Assembly: GCA_027946365.1 (NCBI GenBank)
Contig: JAPEUQ010000003.1
Span: 3,472,001-3,536,000, forward strand
Origin: Kalmusia sp. IMI 367209
Lineage: Eukaryota; Ascomycota; Dothideomycetes; Pleosporales; Didymosphaeriaceae
Direction of reading: 5' to 3'
Length of the DNA: 64,000 bases
Position 1 is the first letter of the stretch; each line of letters opens with the position of its first letter. The position numbers and the translations under genes were made by a program. The notes beneath the pieces were generated by a model that saw only the letters and a program-made list of their open reading frames with translations, had not been told where the DNA came from and searched no databases. This document shows positions 1-12,322 of the stretch, in pieces.

Positions 1-1473
1 ATCCCATGCTGCCGTACCAGCTTTCAGTATCCGAGGGCCCATGGATGTCTTCAGCCCTGGGAATCGGTTGAGGGAACCTTCTATCACAACCTTTCACAAG
101 GACCGTGCTTTGGAGGAAGTTTTCCGACGCCCATTCCGAGATCCTAGCCTTCGAGAACCTGCATACCCACTGGGTAGGAGAAATTCAAGTAATGTAGTGT
201 CGGACTGGATGAAGAGGATGGGAACTGAGGTGAGTTGTACCAGGACACGGTTTCACAAGCAGACTATCGAGCACACCACTAACTCAGGCAGGGTGGCGAG
301 GCTTTCCCTCCACAGGATGATGCCCGGTCGCTCCTTGATCGTCTCGAGACGCGGAAGCGCCCGATTCTGAGGCGCACAAAGACAGCGGGTCAAGCTCAAC
401 AAAAACGTAAGCACCCGCTCACGGCAACGCGGACCATTGCTTCCGATCCAGATCGGGATGAAAACCCAAGCCCTTTCACGCGACCGATCATAGAAGAAGA
501 GGAGCCTGATATGGACGATGGCCCTCAACAAACTGAGGACGACGGAGACGATGAACTTCTCACGAACGACGAGGAGGAGCATGGCTCTGAGCACACTACT
601 CGGGACAACAAGGCAGCAGGCAAGGAGAACAGACAGCCCAATACCGACGACACCTCGGATGAAGAATATTTCCGAACGCCTATGACAATCAGGCCACGCA
701 CGCCTGTAGCACGTACGCCTGCTAGAACTGCTTCTCCACCCGCTTCGAGCATTCATCCGTTGTCCGAGGTTTCACCAAGCAAGAGACATAGTCGCTACAA
801 GCCCGGGCACAATCGCAATCTCTCCTCGAATACTGTACTGTTCAGTCCCACGAAAGACAATGCAGATGAGTCGTCGCACTCCTCAGAGAGACCTCCGCGT
901 ACGGCTCATCGCAGCGGAACAACGACTCCTGGTCGCTTGCCTTTGTCTAATCGCAGCGGAACGACGACCCCAGGTCGCTTGCGGCCGGTGATCAACGCTG
1001 CCCCAGTATCTCGCGCTCGCCCCATCATGCCTCCTGCCCAGCTCAGCCGCCAGAATCCTAACATGGCCAATTTCATCGCTCTCAACCAGCGACAGCGTGA
1101 GCCTTCCTTCAACGCCATGGCCCTGGATCTAGCATCAGACATCGGTGATAACCGTCCTCAAGCAGGCGCTTTCACTGGGCTTCCTGCGTCGTTCAGTACG
1201 CAGTTGGAGATGGCTGCGCGTATGCGGTCTCGGGACAAGATAGGTAGCGATGAGGAGTCGACGCGTATGAACAGGATCATCATGGCTCGTATGACTACCA
1301 TGGAGGAGGGCTTCAGGGACGTCCTAAAGGAACTTAAGGGCTTGAAGAAGAGCAGCGTGGGCAGTGATGGGACGCGAAGTCCTCCCTCTGAGCTTGTGAA
1401 GAGGAAAGGAAAGGGCAAGAAGAAGAGCGTTAGGAGTAGCGACGTTGAGGAGCGTATGGGCTCAAGCTTGTGA
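1..1473 (+). CDS. Unknown disordered nuclear-type protein, 5' end outside the window
   Basis: I do not recognise this protein. Two exons are visible, 1..229 and 292..1473, joined across an intron that starts GTGAGT and ends GCAG; joining at 291 keeps the frame and the alternative AG at 287 runs into a stop. The frame is open to the left edge, so the ATG at 41 (which would give about 456 residues) is probably internal. The protein is mostly disordered, rich in Ser, Thr, Pro and Arg. It has an acidic stretch near residues 130-165, several R-T-P motifs that look like proline-directed kinase sites, a duplicated 14-residue unit, a predicted helical Met-rich segment in the last 100 residues and a Lys-rich tail. 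That suggests a regulated nuclear or chromatin-associated protein, but this is inference only. Confidence 0.6.
908..982 (+). repeat. 33-bp direct repeat inside the unknown gene
   Basis: Two copies of a 33-bp unit, 908..940 and 950..982, are offset by 42 bp and differ at only a few bases. They encode two copies of a short R-S-G-T-T-T-P-G-R peptide unit, so the duplication is in frame. The Thr-Pro in each copy is a possible phosphorylation site. Confidence 0.8.
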
Positions 1474-2199
1474 GTCTGCAGTACGCAGTGCAGTCGGTCC
1501 CTATGATGTGTCCTGGGGTATCATCGGCGCATTCTCATTTGCATCAAGCGGCTGTCTCATCATTTTTGCGGCGTTCAAGCGGCATCAGCATTTGTTCGAG
1601 GGGTGGCCCCTTGACTTTTATGCGTTCCTAAGTAACATATCCCGGGTCGGGAACTGGCGTTTTTGGCCTGGGCTCGAGAGAGCTCTGTAGTATTACGTAT
1701 TATCACATGAGCAGTAATTCCCATTGTTTTCCAACATCGCCTCGAACAGCTGCTAGTGCTAAAGGTTTGTGAATGCCCGCAACGGGGTACATGATGCCCG
1801 CGGCCGTCCCGCTCGCTGATTGGCAGCTCCGACGCGCGCGTGACTTGCGCCTCGGTTTTCAAAGAACGTCACCCGGTCCACCTACACCGCCGCTCCCCAT
1901 CTTCCTACTGGATCGCCATCTTGGGGAAAACATGCACGAGGCCATGTGCGCGGCGCCGTCACGGCTGCCGAACAAGAAGGCATGTATCCCGAGACCAGTG
2001 CCCACATAATAGGCTTGCTGGGTGCCGCTTCAAGCTTCGAATGTCCTGGATGCGAGTGGAGTTGAACGGCAAGACTAAGTATTCAGAGGATCTTTCTTGT
2101 TTCTTTCTGATACCCAAGCCTTTTCCTCTTCGTCAGTCGTACTGTTTCATTCTATCGTTTTCGCTTTCCTTTTCCTGTCTTGTCGACTGCGCATGAACC
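1474..2199. other. Intergenic: promoter of the glucoamylase gene
   Basis: About 0.7 kb between two plus-strand genes. The reading frames here are short and unlike any protein I know. A pyrimidine-rich run at about 2095-2190 lies just before the glucoamylase ATG, as is common in fungal core promoters. I see nothing else. Confidence 0.5.
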
Positions 2200-3839
2200 A
2201 TGGAGTTGCGGTTCTTTTTCGCGGTGCTGTGCCATTACGGCTTCCAGATTGCAGCTTTCTCGATCCCGCGCGTGGATAGATTCGTCTCTGCCAGTCGCCT
2301 TGTACACACGCAAGCACCGCTTCAGGAAACGCTCGATGCGTGGATAGAGCGCGAACAGAAGATAGCGCTGGATAAGCTGCTTGCGAACGTGAAGCCTGGG
2401 GGCGTCAATGTGCAGGGCAAGAACGATGTCGCAGACGGGACCGTGGTCGCGAGTCCGAGTCAGGACAGTCCATATTACTGGTACCAATGTGCGCTGACCG
2501 TGGGATTGCTTGTGTGCGAGAGTTGACTTGCATAGGGGTCCGAGACGCTGCGATAACCACGGGCACGCTTGTAGATATATACGCTGAAGCGCTGGATTCG
2601 GACGACTCGACGTCGCTCTCGACTATCCTCCATGCGTACGCAAGACTCCAAGGTCAGCTCCAGCGCACGGCGAATCCCTCGGGCACGCTGGACGATTTAC
2701 AAGGGCTCGGAGAGCCAAAATTCCACGTCGATGGGCCTCCTTTCACCGGAGCGTGGGGACGTCCGCAACGAGACGGACCCGCTTTGCGCGCCATAACACT
2801 CATGAAGTACCTCCGCGCATACAACGCCTCGCACCCCTCTCTCTGGCAGGGCGGCGCCCATTCCCCCTTCTACAACCTTCTCTACCAAGCAGAACTCCCC
2901 GCGCGAAGCGTCATAAAAGCCGACCTGGAATACATCTCGCACTCGTGGAACCACACCAGCTTCGACGCGTGGGAAGAAGTGGACGGCATGCACTTCTTCA
3001 CGGCCATGGTGCAGCTGCGCGCTCTGCGGGAGGGCACGCACGTCGCCAAGGCTTTCAACGACCATGCAGCCTCAGCCTGGTACGCAGAGCAGGCCACCTA
3101 CCTCGAGCGCTTCGTCCGCCGGTTCTGGAACAAGGACAAGGGACACCTCGTCGCGACGCTGTGGAGCCGTCGCTCGGGCCTCGATTGCGCGCTCCTGCTG
3201 GGCAGTTTGCACGCGCTTTCCCCCGGGAACGGCACGGCGGAGGCCGTATTTCCCCCGTGGTCGGACGAGGTGCTTGTCAGTCTGCTTGCGCTGGTGCAGG
3301 ACCAGCGCGCGAGGTTCCCGATTAACAGGCTGCATCGGAAAGACGGGGGGAAAGGGGTAGATGAGGACATCGTCTTCGAAGGCGTGGGGATAGGCCGGTA
3401 TCCTGAGGATGTGTACGATGGATATGGGACGAGTGTTGGGAATCCCTGGTTCCTGTGCACTGCTTCAGCTGCCGAGGTGCTCTACCACGCTGCGACGCAT
3501 CTGGCGAGGACGCGCGAGGTTGCTGTCACGCAGCGCAATTGGCCGTTTTATGGCGCTTTGCTGGCTTCGGGAGATGCTGCGGGCGTGCCGGAAGTGAATG
3601 TGACGTATGTCGCTGGCGACCCTGTGTTCCGCAGCGTCATTGAGCGGTTGAAGGGCGTTGGAGATGAGTTCCTTAACGTTGTGAAGACGCATGTTGATAG
3701 CGAGGGGAGCATGAGCGAGCAGTTCGATAGAGAAACAGGGTTCATGAGAGGCGCGCGGGACTTGACATGGAGCTATGGCGCGTTTTTGCAGGCGGTAAGG
3801 AGGAGGGAGGAAGCAGTCGAGGAGATAGAGGCTTTATGA
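2200..3839 (+). CDS. Secreted glucoamylase (glucan 1,4-alpha-glucosidase), GH15, no CBM20
   Basis: This enzyme releases glucose from the non-reducing ends of starch and glycogen outside the cell. Exons are 2200..2488 and 2536..3839; the 47-bp intron (GTGCGC...ATAG) splits a Trp codon and restores the GH15 motif YWYQW-RDAA. The product is 530 residues with an N-terminal signal peptide of about 20 residues. By alignment to the Aspergillus enzyme, the general acid is the first Glu of WEEVDG (about residue 243) and the general base is the Glu of SMSEQFD (about residue 491), followed by the conserved DLTWSYG. The protein ends just after the catalytic domain, so there is no Ser/Thr linker or starch-binding domain; this form acts on soluble substrate rather than raw granules. 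The start is the ATG directly before the signal peptide. Confidence 0.93.
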
Positions 3840-4086
3840 CGAGCGCTGCGGTTGGTGCGCCGTGATGAATTATGAGATCCATGTGCAATGCCATACTAAG
3901 CTGCTACTTCTTGCTTCCACCGGACTACCGTGAGTCACTTTGAGGGACAACGGGTTGATTCACAATATCATGATATTGTAGACTGTCTTAGGCATGCGGC
4001 ATCCAACGTATTCTTGAACTCTTTATTCACTTTTATATCAACAACTGTATAAAATGCGTCAAAACTCATCAAGACCAGTCTTCCGC

Positions 4087-6194
4087 TTAATAGCCTGTGA
4101 TGACCTGCGGCGCCACACTCTCCAGCGTCGGCACCACAGGCAACATGAAGCCCGTCTCCACATCAAAGTACACCTTATCAATCGTCGTTTCCCTCCTCGT
4201 CCCATTCCCATCGGGAATCGCAAACCGGTGATACGCAATATACCAGTCATCCGTCCCGGGGACCTGCACGATGGAATCATGCCCCGTGCCCAGGATACCC
4301 TTGGCCACATCCTTTTGCAGCACGATGCCACGGTACGTCCACGGCCCCTCCACGGTCGTCGAAGTCGCGTAGCCGACGCGGTAGTCTTCGGAGCGCGTGT
4401 CGTCGACCGAGTACGTCATGTGGAACAGGCCTTGGCGGTAGTTGACGAAGACGCCCTCGCGGAAGCCGGTGAGGCCGCTTGCTTCGCGCAGCGTGCCGTT
4501 CTTCAGGGAGACCATGTCGTCTGCGAGCTCGGCGTAGAGGGGCTGGCCGCTGCCCGTGTTGCCCCAGAAGAGGTAGTAGGAGCCCGTGGTGGGGTCGCGG
4601 AAGGCTGCCGAGTCGATGGCCTGGCCCGTGGTGATGGCTTCGTTGTTGAGGATCATGGCCGTGGGTTGCGCGGTGAAGGGTCCCTCGGGCGAGTCGGCTA
4701 CGGCGACGCCGATGGTTTTGCGGTTGTAGGTCGGGTTTTGCCCGCTGAAGTAGAAGTAGTATTTTCCTGCTCGCTCGATGATCGTGGGGGCCCACGCGTT
4801 GCCTGTTGCCCAGGGGACGTTACCGCTCGTGCCGTTGAGGGTGAGAATGGGCTCGGAGGATCGAGTCCAGGTGACGAGGTCGGGCGACTTCCAGACGTAG
4901 AAGACCTTGCCGTCCCAGCTTGAGAAGCCATCAGTCGTGGCGTATATGTAGTATGATGATCCGAAAATGGCGATGTTGGGATCGGCATAAAGACCTGGGA
5001 GGACTGGGCTGTCCCTTGTCACGAGATCGACTTTCTGGGCTTCTCTTTTGGTTGTCGTCGTGTTTCCGGTAAGTGCAGCGAGCTCTTTTGCGGTTATAGG
5101 GATGACGGTACCTGGTTGACAGGACGAAGTCAGCAAATTATTTCAGATGAGCGGACCCAGGATGTAGAATGCAATGACACACACTAATAGCATACACAGA
5201 CAACTCTATGAAGCAGAAGGGACTTGCTGTACGTACCGTGACGGGGACTAGTTGGAAGCTTGTACGATGCCGACACTTTCCAATTCGGGTTTGCAATATC
5301 TTCAGTCTCAAGTGGAATGTACCCGCGGCCAGTGTACTCGTCCACGAACAGATAGAACTTCTCCCCATTGATATCTTCAGGGTTGGACTTGAAGACAGTC
5401 GGTCCCTCCACAGAACTAGTCCCGGCATTCTTTCCAATGCAGGCAGTGACTTGGGTCCATGAATCCAAAGTTGCGCGAAGTGAGCTTGATCTTTCCTCGA
5501 TGATATCAGCACAGCCGGTCCCAGATGCACCTTCATCCTTCGTGAAGCGGTAAAAGGTGTTGCCGTCTTGAATGACTGTCGAATCGATACGTGACATGCC
5601 CGCGTCTTGCCAGATTTGGGGTTCGCTGAAGGTCACGAAATCGTTCGTCGTAGCGTACAGCATTCGGTGGTAGGTCGTTCCCGTGTGATTCGTGTCCGCC
5701 TCGTCATACAGAGAAGATGCCCAGAACACGACATACGACTCAATAGTCGAATCGTAGTATGCTTCCGGTGCCCAAGTGTTACCAGCTGTTGATGGCGACA
5801 CCTGGACGTGACGCTGTTGCGACCAAGTGATGAGATCGCTCGATTCCCAGATCTCCAAGTAACGGCTTCCAGTGCGCACTGCAGTGCTCCATGACGTGCC
5901 AGATCCGATTGAGAGATCTGTGGCGAGTAGATAGAACCTGTCTCCTTCTACTGATCGGATAATGAAAGGATCTCGTAGACCTTTTGTGCCCTGCGTGGAT
6001 TTGAGGATGGGTTGCCCATTGTTGAGCTCCTTCCAGTCAAGTGCATTATTGCCATTGCTCGCCGCAAGAAATATATTTTCGCCAGCTACGCTGTTCCCTG
6101 TAAAATAGAGGAACGCGTAGCCCTCATAAGGATCGATTTGTGCAGCGGAAACACCCAACCCGCAGGCATAGAGTAGCACTGTAGCCAGACGCAT
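4087..6194 (-). CDS. Secreted tandem GH43-GH43 glycosidase (arabinanase/arabinofuranosidase type)
   Basis: Two exons, 6194..5237 and 5111..4087, are joined across an intron of 125 bp (GTACGT...CCAG) that splits a Gly codon. The product is 660 residues. I chose the ATG at 6194 rather than the upstream one at 6305 because it opens directly with a signal peptide ending near A-A-Q. Residues about 20-320 form one GH43-like five-bladed propeller, with RDPF and NTWAPEAYYD motifs. Residues about 350-655 form a second, with YADPN (catalytic Asp), GNAWAPT, D-S-A-A-F-RDP and REGVF (candidate catalytic Glu). Both domains keep the family motifs, so both may be active. Family knowledge points to alpha-L-arabinofuranose or xylose substrates of plant cell-wall hemicellulose or pectin; the exact specificity cannot be read from the sequence. 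It is convergent with the glucoamylase gene, 247 bp away. Confidence 0.88.
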
Positions 6195-7086
6195 CGTCAG
6201 TAAAGTCCCGCGGGAAAGAGCAGAGAGCGTACCGAAGAACTTTGCAACAATACACAAGCTATTTGAACTATAATTGCCGGCAAAACAACCCCAGGTGGCA
6301 AGCAATAGAGCTAACTACCTTGACAAGCAGAAGTTCTTGGTCGATTCCTCACGTGCCAGTACTAGCACGATGACAAGATAATTGTCCACGAATGCTCGAG
6401 GGTAGGTGTCGGTAGTCTCGGACGTGGTGACGCAACACCGCCTAGGGTGGAGGCTTGTATCTTGCGGGGAACCCCGGGCTTTCGGTACCCACCATCTTCC
6501 TGAATTCTTCCGCTGCCCGTTTGCTTCTGGAGAAGAAGGGCCGACTCATTCGGGGTGGACGAGCAGGCTTATTTCGGGGTGGTGTCAGCCGAACCGAGGC
6601 AGCACTTTGTCTAACTGCGAAGGGCTAGCGGTTAGCAGTCGACATTCCGTTCTCGCTGCAGAATAAGTAGTCATCAGTCACATGGTAGAATCGGAAATTC
6701 ATGATATAGTTGATGGTCGTGGTTCCAAGAGAGAACGACAATGGACAGAGGGAACGTGAGCTCTCTGGTACTCCAACCAAATTTTCCGCTATAGGCCCAA
6801 TCTAATGAGATCCCATCTAGTAGTGTATTATTGTGAACTAAGCTCTGCCACCTCGATAAACACAAGCATTGCCTTCCTATACACAAGACTTTGGTGCTCA
6901 TCGAACAACAATGGCTCATCGTGTAAGTCTATCCAGGCGCGAGCCTCTATTTACCAAAACAACGCCATGCTCAAGCGCATAGCGCGAGCTCTTTTATGCC
7001 TTGAAACGCCAGCATCCAAAAAATGCAGATGCTCAAAATCTATCCTCCCAGATGTAGCTGAATAATCCGTCATCTTATATAAACCA
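6195..7086. other. Intergenic: GH43 promoter and calcium-ATPase 3' flank
   Basis: About 0.9 kb between two minus-strand genes. Only short frames without recognisable motifs are present, and I see no repeats or RNA genes. Confidence 0.5.
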
Positions 7087-10000
7087 TTAAATGACACCCT
7101 TTTCCACATCTCGATTGACCTTGATCGTTTCAACAGGCGATTTCCCGCTCCCCACATAACTTTCCCCATCGCTTGAGGCACCTTCATCTTTACCGCCCTT
7201 CTTCTTCTTCGACTTCAACTTTTCCGACACGCGATCCACTAGTCTCACAAGCGGCCGATAAAGAAGCACAAATGGTCTGCCCACAAATTTCGCTACAACC
7301 TCGAACCAACGATCGGGAAACAGCCTTACGCAGCACCCCCAAGGCATACATAATAGTGCTACCACAACACTAATCGCCCATTGTACACCATTTAGCTGTA
7401 CAATACTGAACGCGGTACTGCCATAGAAGATAATCACCACCTGGCACCCAATCATGACGACGTTCAGCCCAATAAAGTACCAATTCTTGTGGATGTTGAC
7501 GAAAATGTTCAACTTATTGTCGAGGCGGCGATTGTTGTATTGATTGAATATCTGTAGCCACACAAAAACGTTGAAGATAATGGTGCGCATTTCGTTCTCT
7601 GGGTAGGATAAGAATTTGGGACCAGCAAAGTGTAGGATGAAAGTTGCGGTGACCTGGAAGATGGCTTGTCCAATTATCATTTTCCACATTGTCAGAGATA
7701 TGATGGACGCCGTACGGGGCGTGGGCAGGCGGTCGAGAATCTCGTTTGTGGGGGCGTCGGTGGAGAGCGAGAGTGCAGCGAGGGAGTCCCTGTGGTTGTA
7801 TTAGAGGAGTGATGTGGCAGGAAGAGGAAAACTTACATGAAAAGATTGATCCAAAGGAGCTGGACTGCGGTCAGAACGGAACGCATCTCTGAGTCTTGAA
7901 CTGCTGTGACGAACGCGACGACCATCGCTGTGATGTTTACTGTGATCTGAAACTGGAGGAACTTTTGAACAGCGTCATTCACTGCTCGTCCCCACATAAG
8001 CGCCGTCAGAATCGAAGCGAAGTTGTCGTCCATCAGAATGATTGCTGATGCCTCCTTAGCCACTTCTGTGCCAGATATCCCCATTGAGAAACCAATGTCT
8101 GCAGCTTTAAGTGCTGGCCCGTCATTAGTACCATCACCGGTCACAGCAACGATGCCACCGAGCTCCCGCAGCCTAGTGACCAAGATTCGCTTGTCTTCAG
8201 GTGAAGATCGGGCGAGAACCTGCAAACGTGGAAGAGTCGCGTCCATCTCTGGATCACTGAGTTTCCGGAACTCAGGACCCTCCATTACAATGCCGTCAGT
8301 GTATATTCCACATTCTGTAGCAATAGCCTTCGCTGTAATGATGTTATCGCCTGTTACCATTCGAACCACGACGCCCGCGTGCTTGCACTTTGCAACCGCT
8401 TCGGAACACCGGGGCGAAGAGGATCCTGGATGCTAACAACACCAATGTAGGTCATATCTCGGAGCAATGCACCCAAATTGGCAGCTACCGAGGGGTCATC
8501 AGGGTTTTCAGCGCCTTGCGGAGGCCATTGCGAAAACTCCTTGTAGATGAGCCCAATAGTGCGTAGAGACTGCTGTGCGTACGAGTCAATGACGTCGGAC
8601 ATTGCTTTTCTTCGAACGGTATTCATGGACACATTGCCGGTTGGAAGAGCGAGCGAAGAAGAAAATCCGAGCAAGATCTCCGAGGCACCTTTGACAAGCA
8701 GTCTATAGGTACCATTCGGCAATTTCTGCACCGCACCCATGCATTTACGGCTAGAATCAAACGGGAGCATCTGTACCAAATGTGCGCTGGTGCGTTCCTG
8801 CGAAAGCGAAGTCATGCCCAAGACGTTTTTTGCGAACCCCAAAAGCGCAGTTTCGGTCTTCGATCCTACGAACCCAAATTCACCACCGTCCCCCTCGAAC
8901 GCGGTGGAGTTTATTGCAATAGACTCGATCAGAAGCCGTTTCTGCTCATTTGCCAAGCGCTGCGCAAATTGCGATGATCGATTATCCGATGCGCCCGGGT
9001 TCTTGTCGTCAAATGAATCTTCACCAAACGTGCCTGTAACGACTGTCATCTTGTTCTGGGTAAGAGTTCCAGTTTTGTCCGAACAGACCGTAGTGGCGTT
9101 TCCCATCGTCTCGCATGATTTCAGAATTCGGACAAGATTGTTCATCTTGACCATTTGAGAAGTGGCAAACGCAAGCGATAAAGTGATGGCGAGCGGCAGA
9201 CCTTCAGGAACAGCGACAACAATAATCGTAACGGACACGATAAGGATATCCATAAATTCGGACGCCTTCTCAGCGGGACTCAAGGGGCTTCCAGGGAAAG
9301 TCGCAACAAGACGGAAGAGCAGAATCAAAAGTAAAAGAAACGAAGCAAGACTGGCGAGTTTCGCGATAGCTTTGGCGAGCTTGTCGAGCTTGATCTGTAG
9401 AGGTGTCGGCTCTACTTCCTGTCGCATAGCCATAAGAATCTTGCCGTAACTAGAGTTGACGCCGACGGATGTGACGAGGTCTGACGCCATTAGTGGAAGC
9501 TTTCATACGATAAAGGGCTATACTTACAAGTACCTACGCCCTCTAGGACCTTACTTCCTGAGATTATAAAGGGGTCTAGGTCCTTCGCATCGTTGTGCCC
9601 GCGCTCAAGAAGACGAAGGACTTGTTCAGCATTCGTCTTCTTCATTTGGTCAGATTCTCCAGTCGCCGAACTTTCATCGCATTTGACATTGTGTCCAGAG
9701 ATAAAGATACCATCAGCTGGGATCAGATCACCTGGTTCCATATGAAGCACGTCGCCGGTCAAGATGTCGTACACTGAGATCGTAAAAGACTTTCCAGAGC
9801 GGATGACTTTCACCTCGCGAGCCTCTTTCTTTGCGTTGAGCTTTACGAAGGCGCGTTCTTTTTGAAAATCATTGACCGCACCCACCATCACCACAACAAC
9901 AATCGAGACGCAAATTGCGCAACCCTCTATCCAGTCGACAGAAGGCGGGGCGCCAGGGCCATGGTCCACGCCGAATGTCTCGTACAAGCCAAGAGCAAGT

Positions 10001-10882
10001 GAGATGACAGCTGCAATAGTGAGGAGAATCAGCACGCTCTCCTTGTAGTATCTGATTGGCGGAATTCAAGTTAGTAATGCGAAGGTAAAGAGGTCTCAAG
10101 GTTACGTACGCTTCCCATACGAGCATGGGAAATGACTTTGGCTTCTTCGCGGGCAAGACATTGGTATTGAACACCCGTTTGCGGTCATAGAAGGCATCCC
10201 CGGAGTGCGATCGTGTGCCAGAACCTCCTGCCTCCGTAACATTGACGTGGCGGACCTCAACTGGGCGAGGTAGCGTTGACGCACCAATACCACGTGTCTT
10301 TCGGTATTGCTTAGTGACTTCCTCAAAAGACACTGAGCCCGTCAGCTCGATTTCCTCTAGGCTCAATCCCCTATCTACATCCGTCCGCAGACCAGTCTCG
10401 AGTCCCGGAAGCCCACCTAGGGCGATGAACGCAGCCAGCGATTTCGGATTCAGTAACTTGTTTAGCTGGCCTGGAGAGAACGCGAATTTGTTATCCAGAA
10501 CAGCAAAGTCCTTTTCGGATCCTGGGTCCGCCTTGAGGGCGTCGTCATGGAGATAAGAGTCCAGAGTATGGGTCGAAGCTCCTGCGGAAGTACCAGGAGC
10601 TGCAAGCGTGGCCTCGCTTGCGGCACGACTTCGCCCTGAAAAGGGATTCGAGCTTGATGCTATGCTCTGGGCACTTGTCGACGCATTCCGAGAATGCATT
10701 GATCTGAACGACCTTTCTGGTGCCAGTGTTGCAGGCGATATATCGTCTCCAAGTGTCACTGCAGTCAAAGTTTCCTCTGTGTTGGCACGCATGGGTGTCC
10801 TTGGGATTTCGACTGTGATCTCTGGGAGGGGCGGTAAAGACCCATTTCCTGCGCGACCAGGCGCGCCGGTTGATGAAGCCAT
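7087..10882 (-). CDS. PMC1: PMC1/PMCA-type P2B calcium-transporting ATPase, with an apparent one-base frameshift
   Basis: P-type pump that moves Ca2+ out of the cytosol, in yeast into the vacuole. Exons read 10882..10110, 10051..9528, 9480..about 8402, then in a shifted frame to 7837, and 7789..7087; the three introns have GTACGT or GTAAGT donors and all restore family motifs. The product would be about 1,210 residues. A long disordered Ser-rich N-terminus precedes the transmembrane helices. The phosphorylation motif DKTGTLT, the hinge motif [12 protein letters not shown] and the C-terminal M5-M10 segments are present, followed by a Lys-rich tail. Near 8399-8404 the frame breaks: the conserved segment after RPGVP continues only in another frame, as if one G were lost, and no intron fits. 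This is either a sequencing or assembly indel or a real null allele. It is divergent from the Zn2Cys6 gene. Confidence 0.9.
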
Positions 10883-12322
10883 GCTCAGCAGGCAATAATA
10901 AATAAGACTATGGATTAAAGAACACGGTAAATAAGATATGTCAAATCAATGAACTTTGGTGTTTGCGATGGAAGTGCATCTTGTAGAAGGTGATATAGTA
11001 ATCTACGAACTGGAATGTTTACTCGTTGTGGGTCGAACATTGCAGAGGGTGAGGCAGAAGCGGCCACGACGGGCACCAAGCCCGCGTGCCGAGCAGGAAT
11101 AAGCCCAGAAGAAGACATGATGCCCAGGCGACAATGACCATTGAATTCAGCAAAGATCGAGGCTGTGCAAATTGAGACAGATATTCGCGCTTCTAACATA
11201 ATTGACAGGCATGGTGGGTATATTGTGGGCAGAGCCGTGGCGAATCAGCGCGGTTCGAAACCAGAACGGAAACAGAAAACAGGAGAGCCAGGAAAGCGCG
11301 AAGGTAAAGCAGTCTTGGAAGAAAGCTTGGGAGAGCTGTCCTTAACATGCGAATCCAGAGAGAGGCAAGGTTGAGGCAGCTGGTCAGTGCAGATGCTTGA
11401 GGCCAAAGCCGTCGTCAGGGTTCACCTCAACTGAGCGCTCCCTCGGTAGAGACACAGCATGAGTCGTGGACGACAGGGTGAGTAAGCAATGACCAGGCGC
11501 ATCTGCGCTGTCAGCCTGTCAGTGATGCTGCATCGCCGTATCCCCGTAACCCCACAATCGTCGCGTGCGCGTTTTGCGATCTCGGTCCTGCTACAGCGAG
11601 CGTGCCCATAGAAGAGGGAGGGGAGGGTACAGTCGACAAAGGCGTCTGTCCCCGCTCGGTCGTGGCCGTCGGTCGTGCCCGCAGGCCAGGTTGCCTTTGC
11701 GATGGGTATGGCAAAGGCAGAATCGCATAGAGCGCGTCGTCGGGCGACGGAGAGCGGGCTGATCTCCGCGTTGCCCACTGAGGTGGGTGGGAAGGGGGGA
11801 GGCAAATCTGCCAAGACGCATGCAGGTGCGGAAGAGCGCCCGCTCCCCTCCGCGCGCTAGGCCGCCCTTCTAGAAAAAAGACGATTAGCGAAGGCAGGTG
11901 CACGCGCGTGTTAAGGGCAGGGAGAGAATTAACACAGCAAGTGTATGATTGCTGGGCGAAACAGGCACGCATAAGCAAAGCAGCACATTCCAGACAGGCC
12001 GCAACGTCACAGCGACTTGCTCTGGTCGTGGTGCGGAGCCTTCTGCAGCAGATCTGCCTCGCGCCTTCCACGGCGGCTAGCATAGGGCAGGAGCTACCGA
12101 TTAGTCACCCACTTTTGGCCCTGCCAGCTGCTTTCGCTCCATCTGTAAAACAACCCCAAATCTCATCTTCCGCCTTCTTGCTCCTCTCCTGCCCAGCTCA
12201 TCTGGTTTTCGGGTCGCTCATCATCCGGTGCGGGATCCCCGACGGTGCTGCTCCTGCTCTCGTGTTCATCCCTCCCTGAGGCATCTTGGAAATCGCACGG
12301 CAACAACAGCATCCGAGAGATC
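10883..12322. other. Divergent intergenic region between calcium ATPase and Zn2Cys6 gene
   Basis: About 1.4 kb, GC-rich at 11.4-12.2 kb, which explains the several long stop-free frames on both strands there. None resembles a protein I know. It probably carries the promoters of both flanking genes. Confidence 0.5.

Noticed and set aside
4054..4923. 289-codon plus-strand open frame
   Set aside because: It is the antisense shadow of the second GH43 domain, rich in Arg and Val as expected for a complement of a GC-biased gene.
8354..8420. A short intron to explain the calcium-ATPase frame break
   Set aside because: The only GT...AG pair that restores the frame is about 22 nt long, too short for a spliceosomal intron, so a one-base indel is the better explanation.
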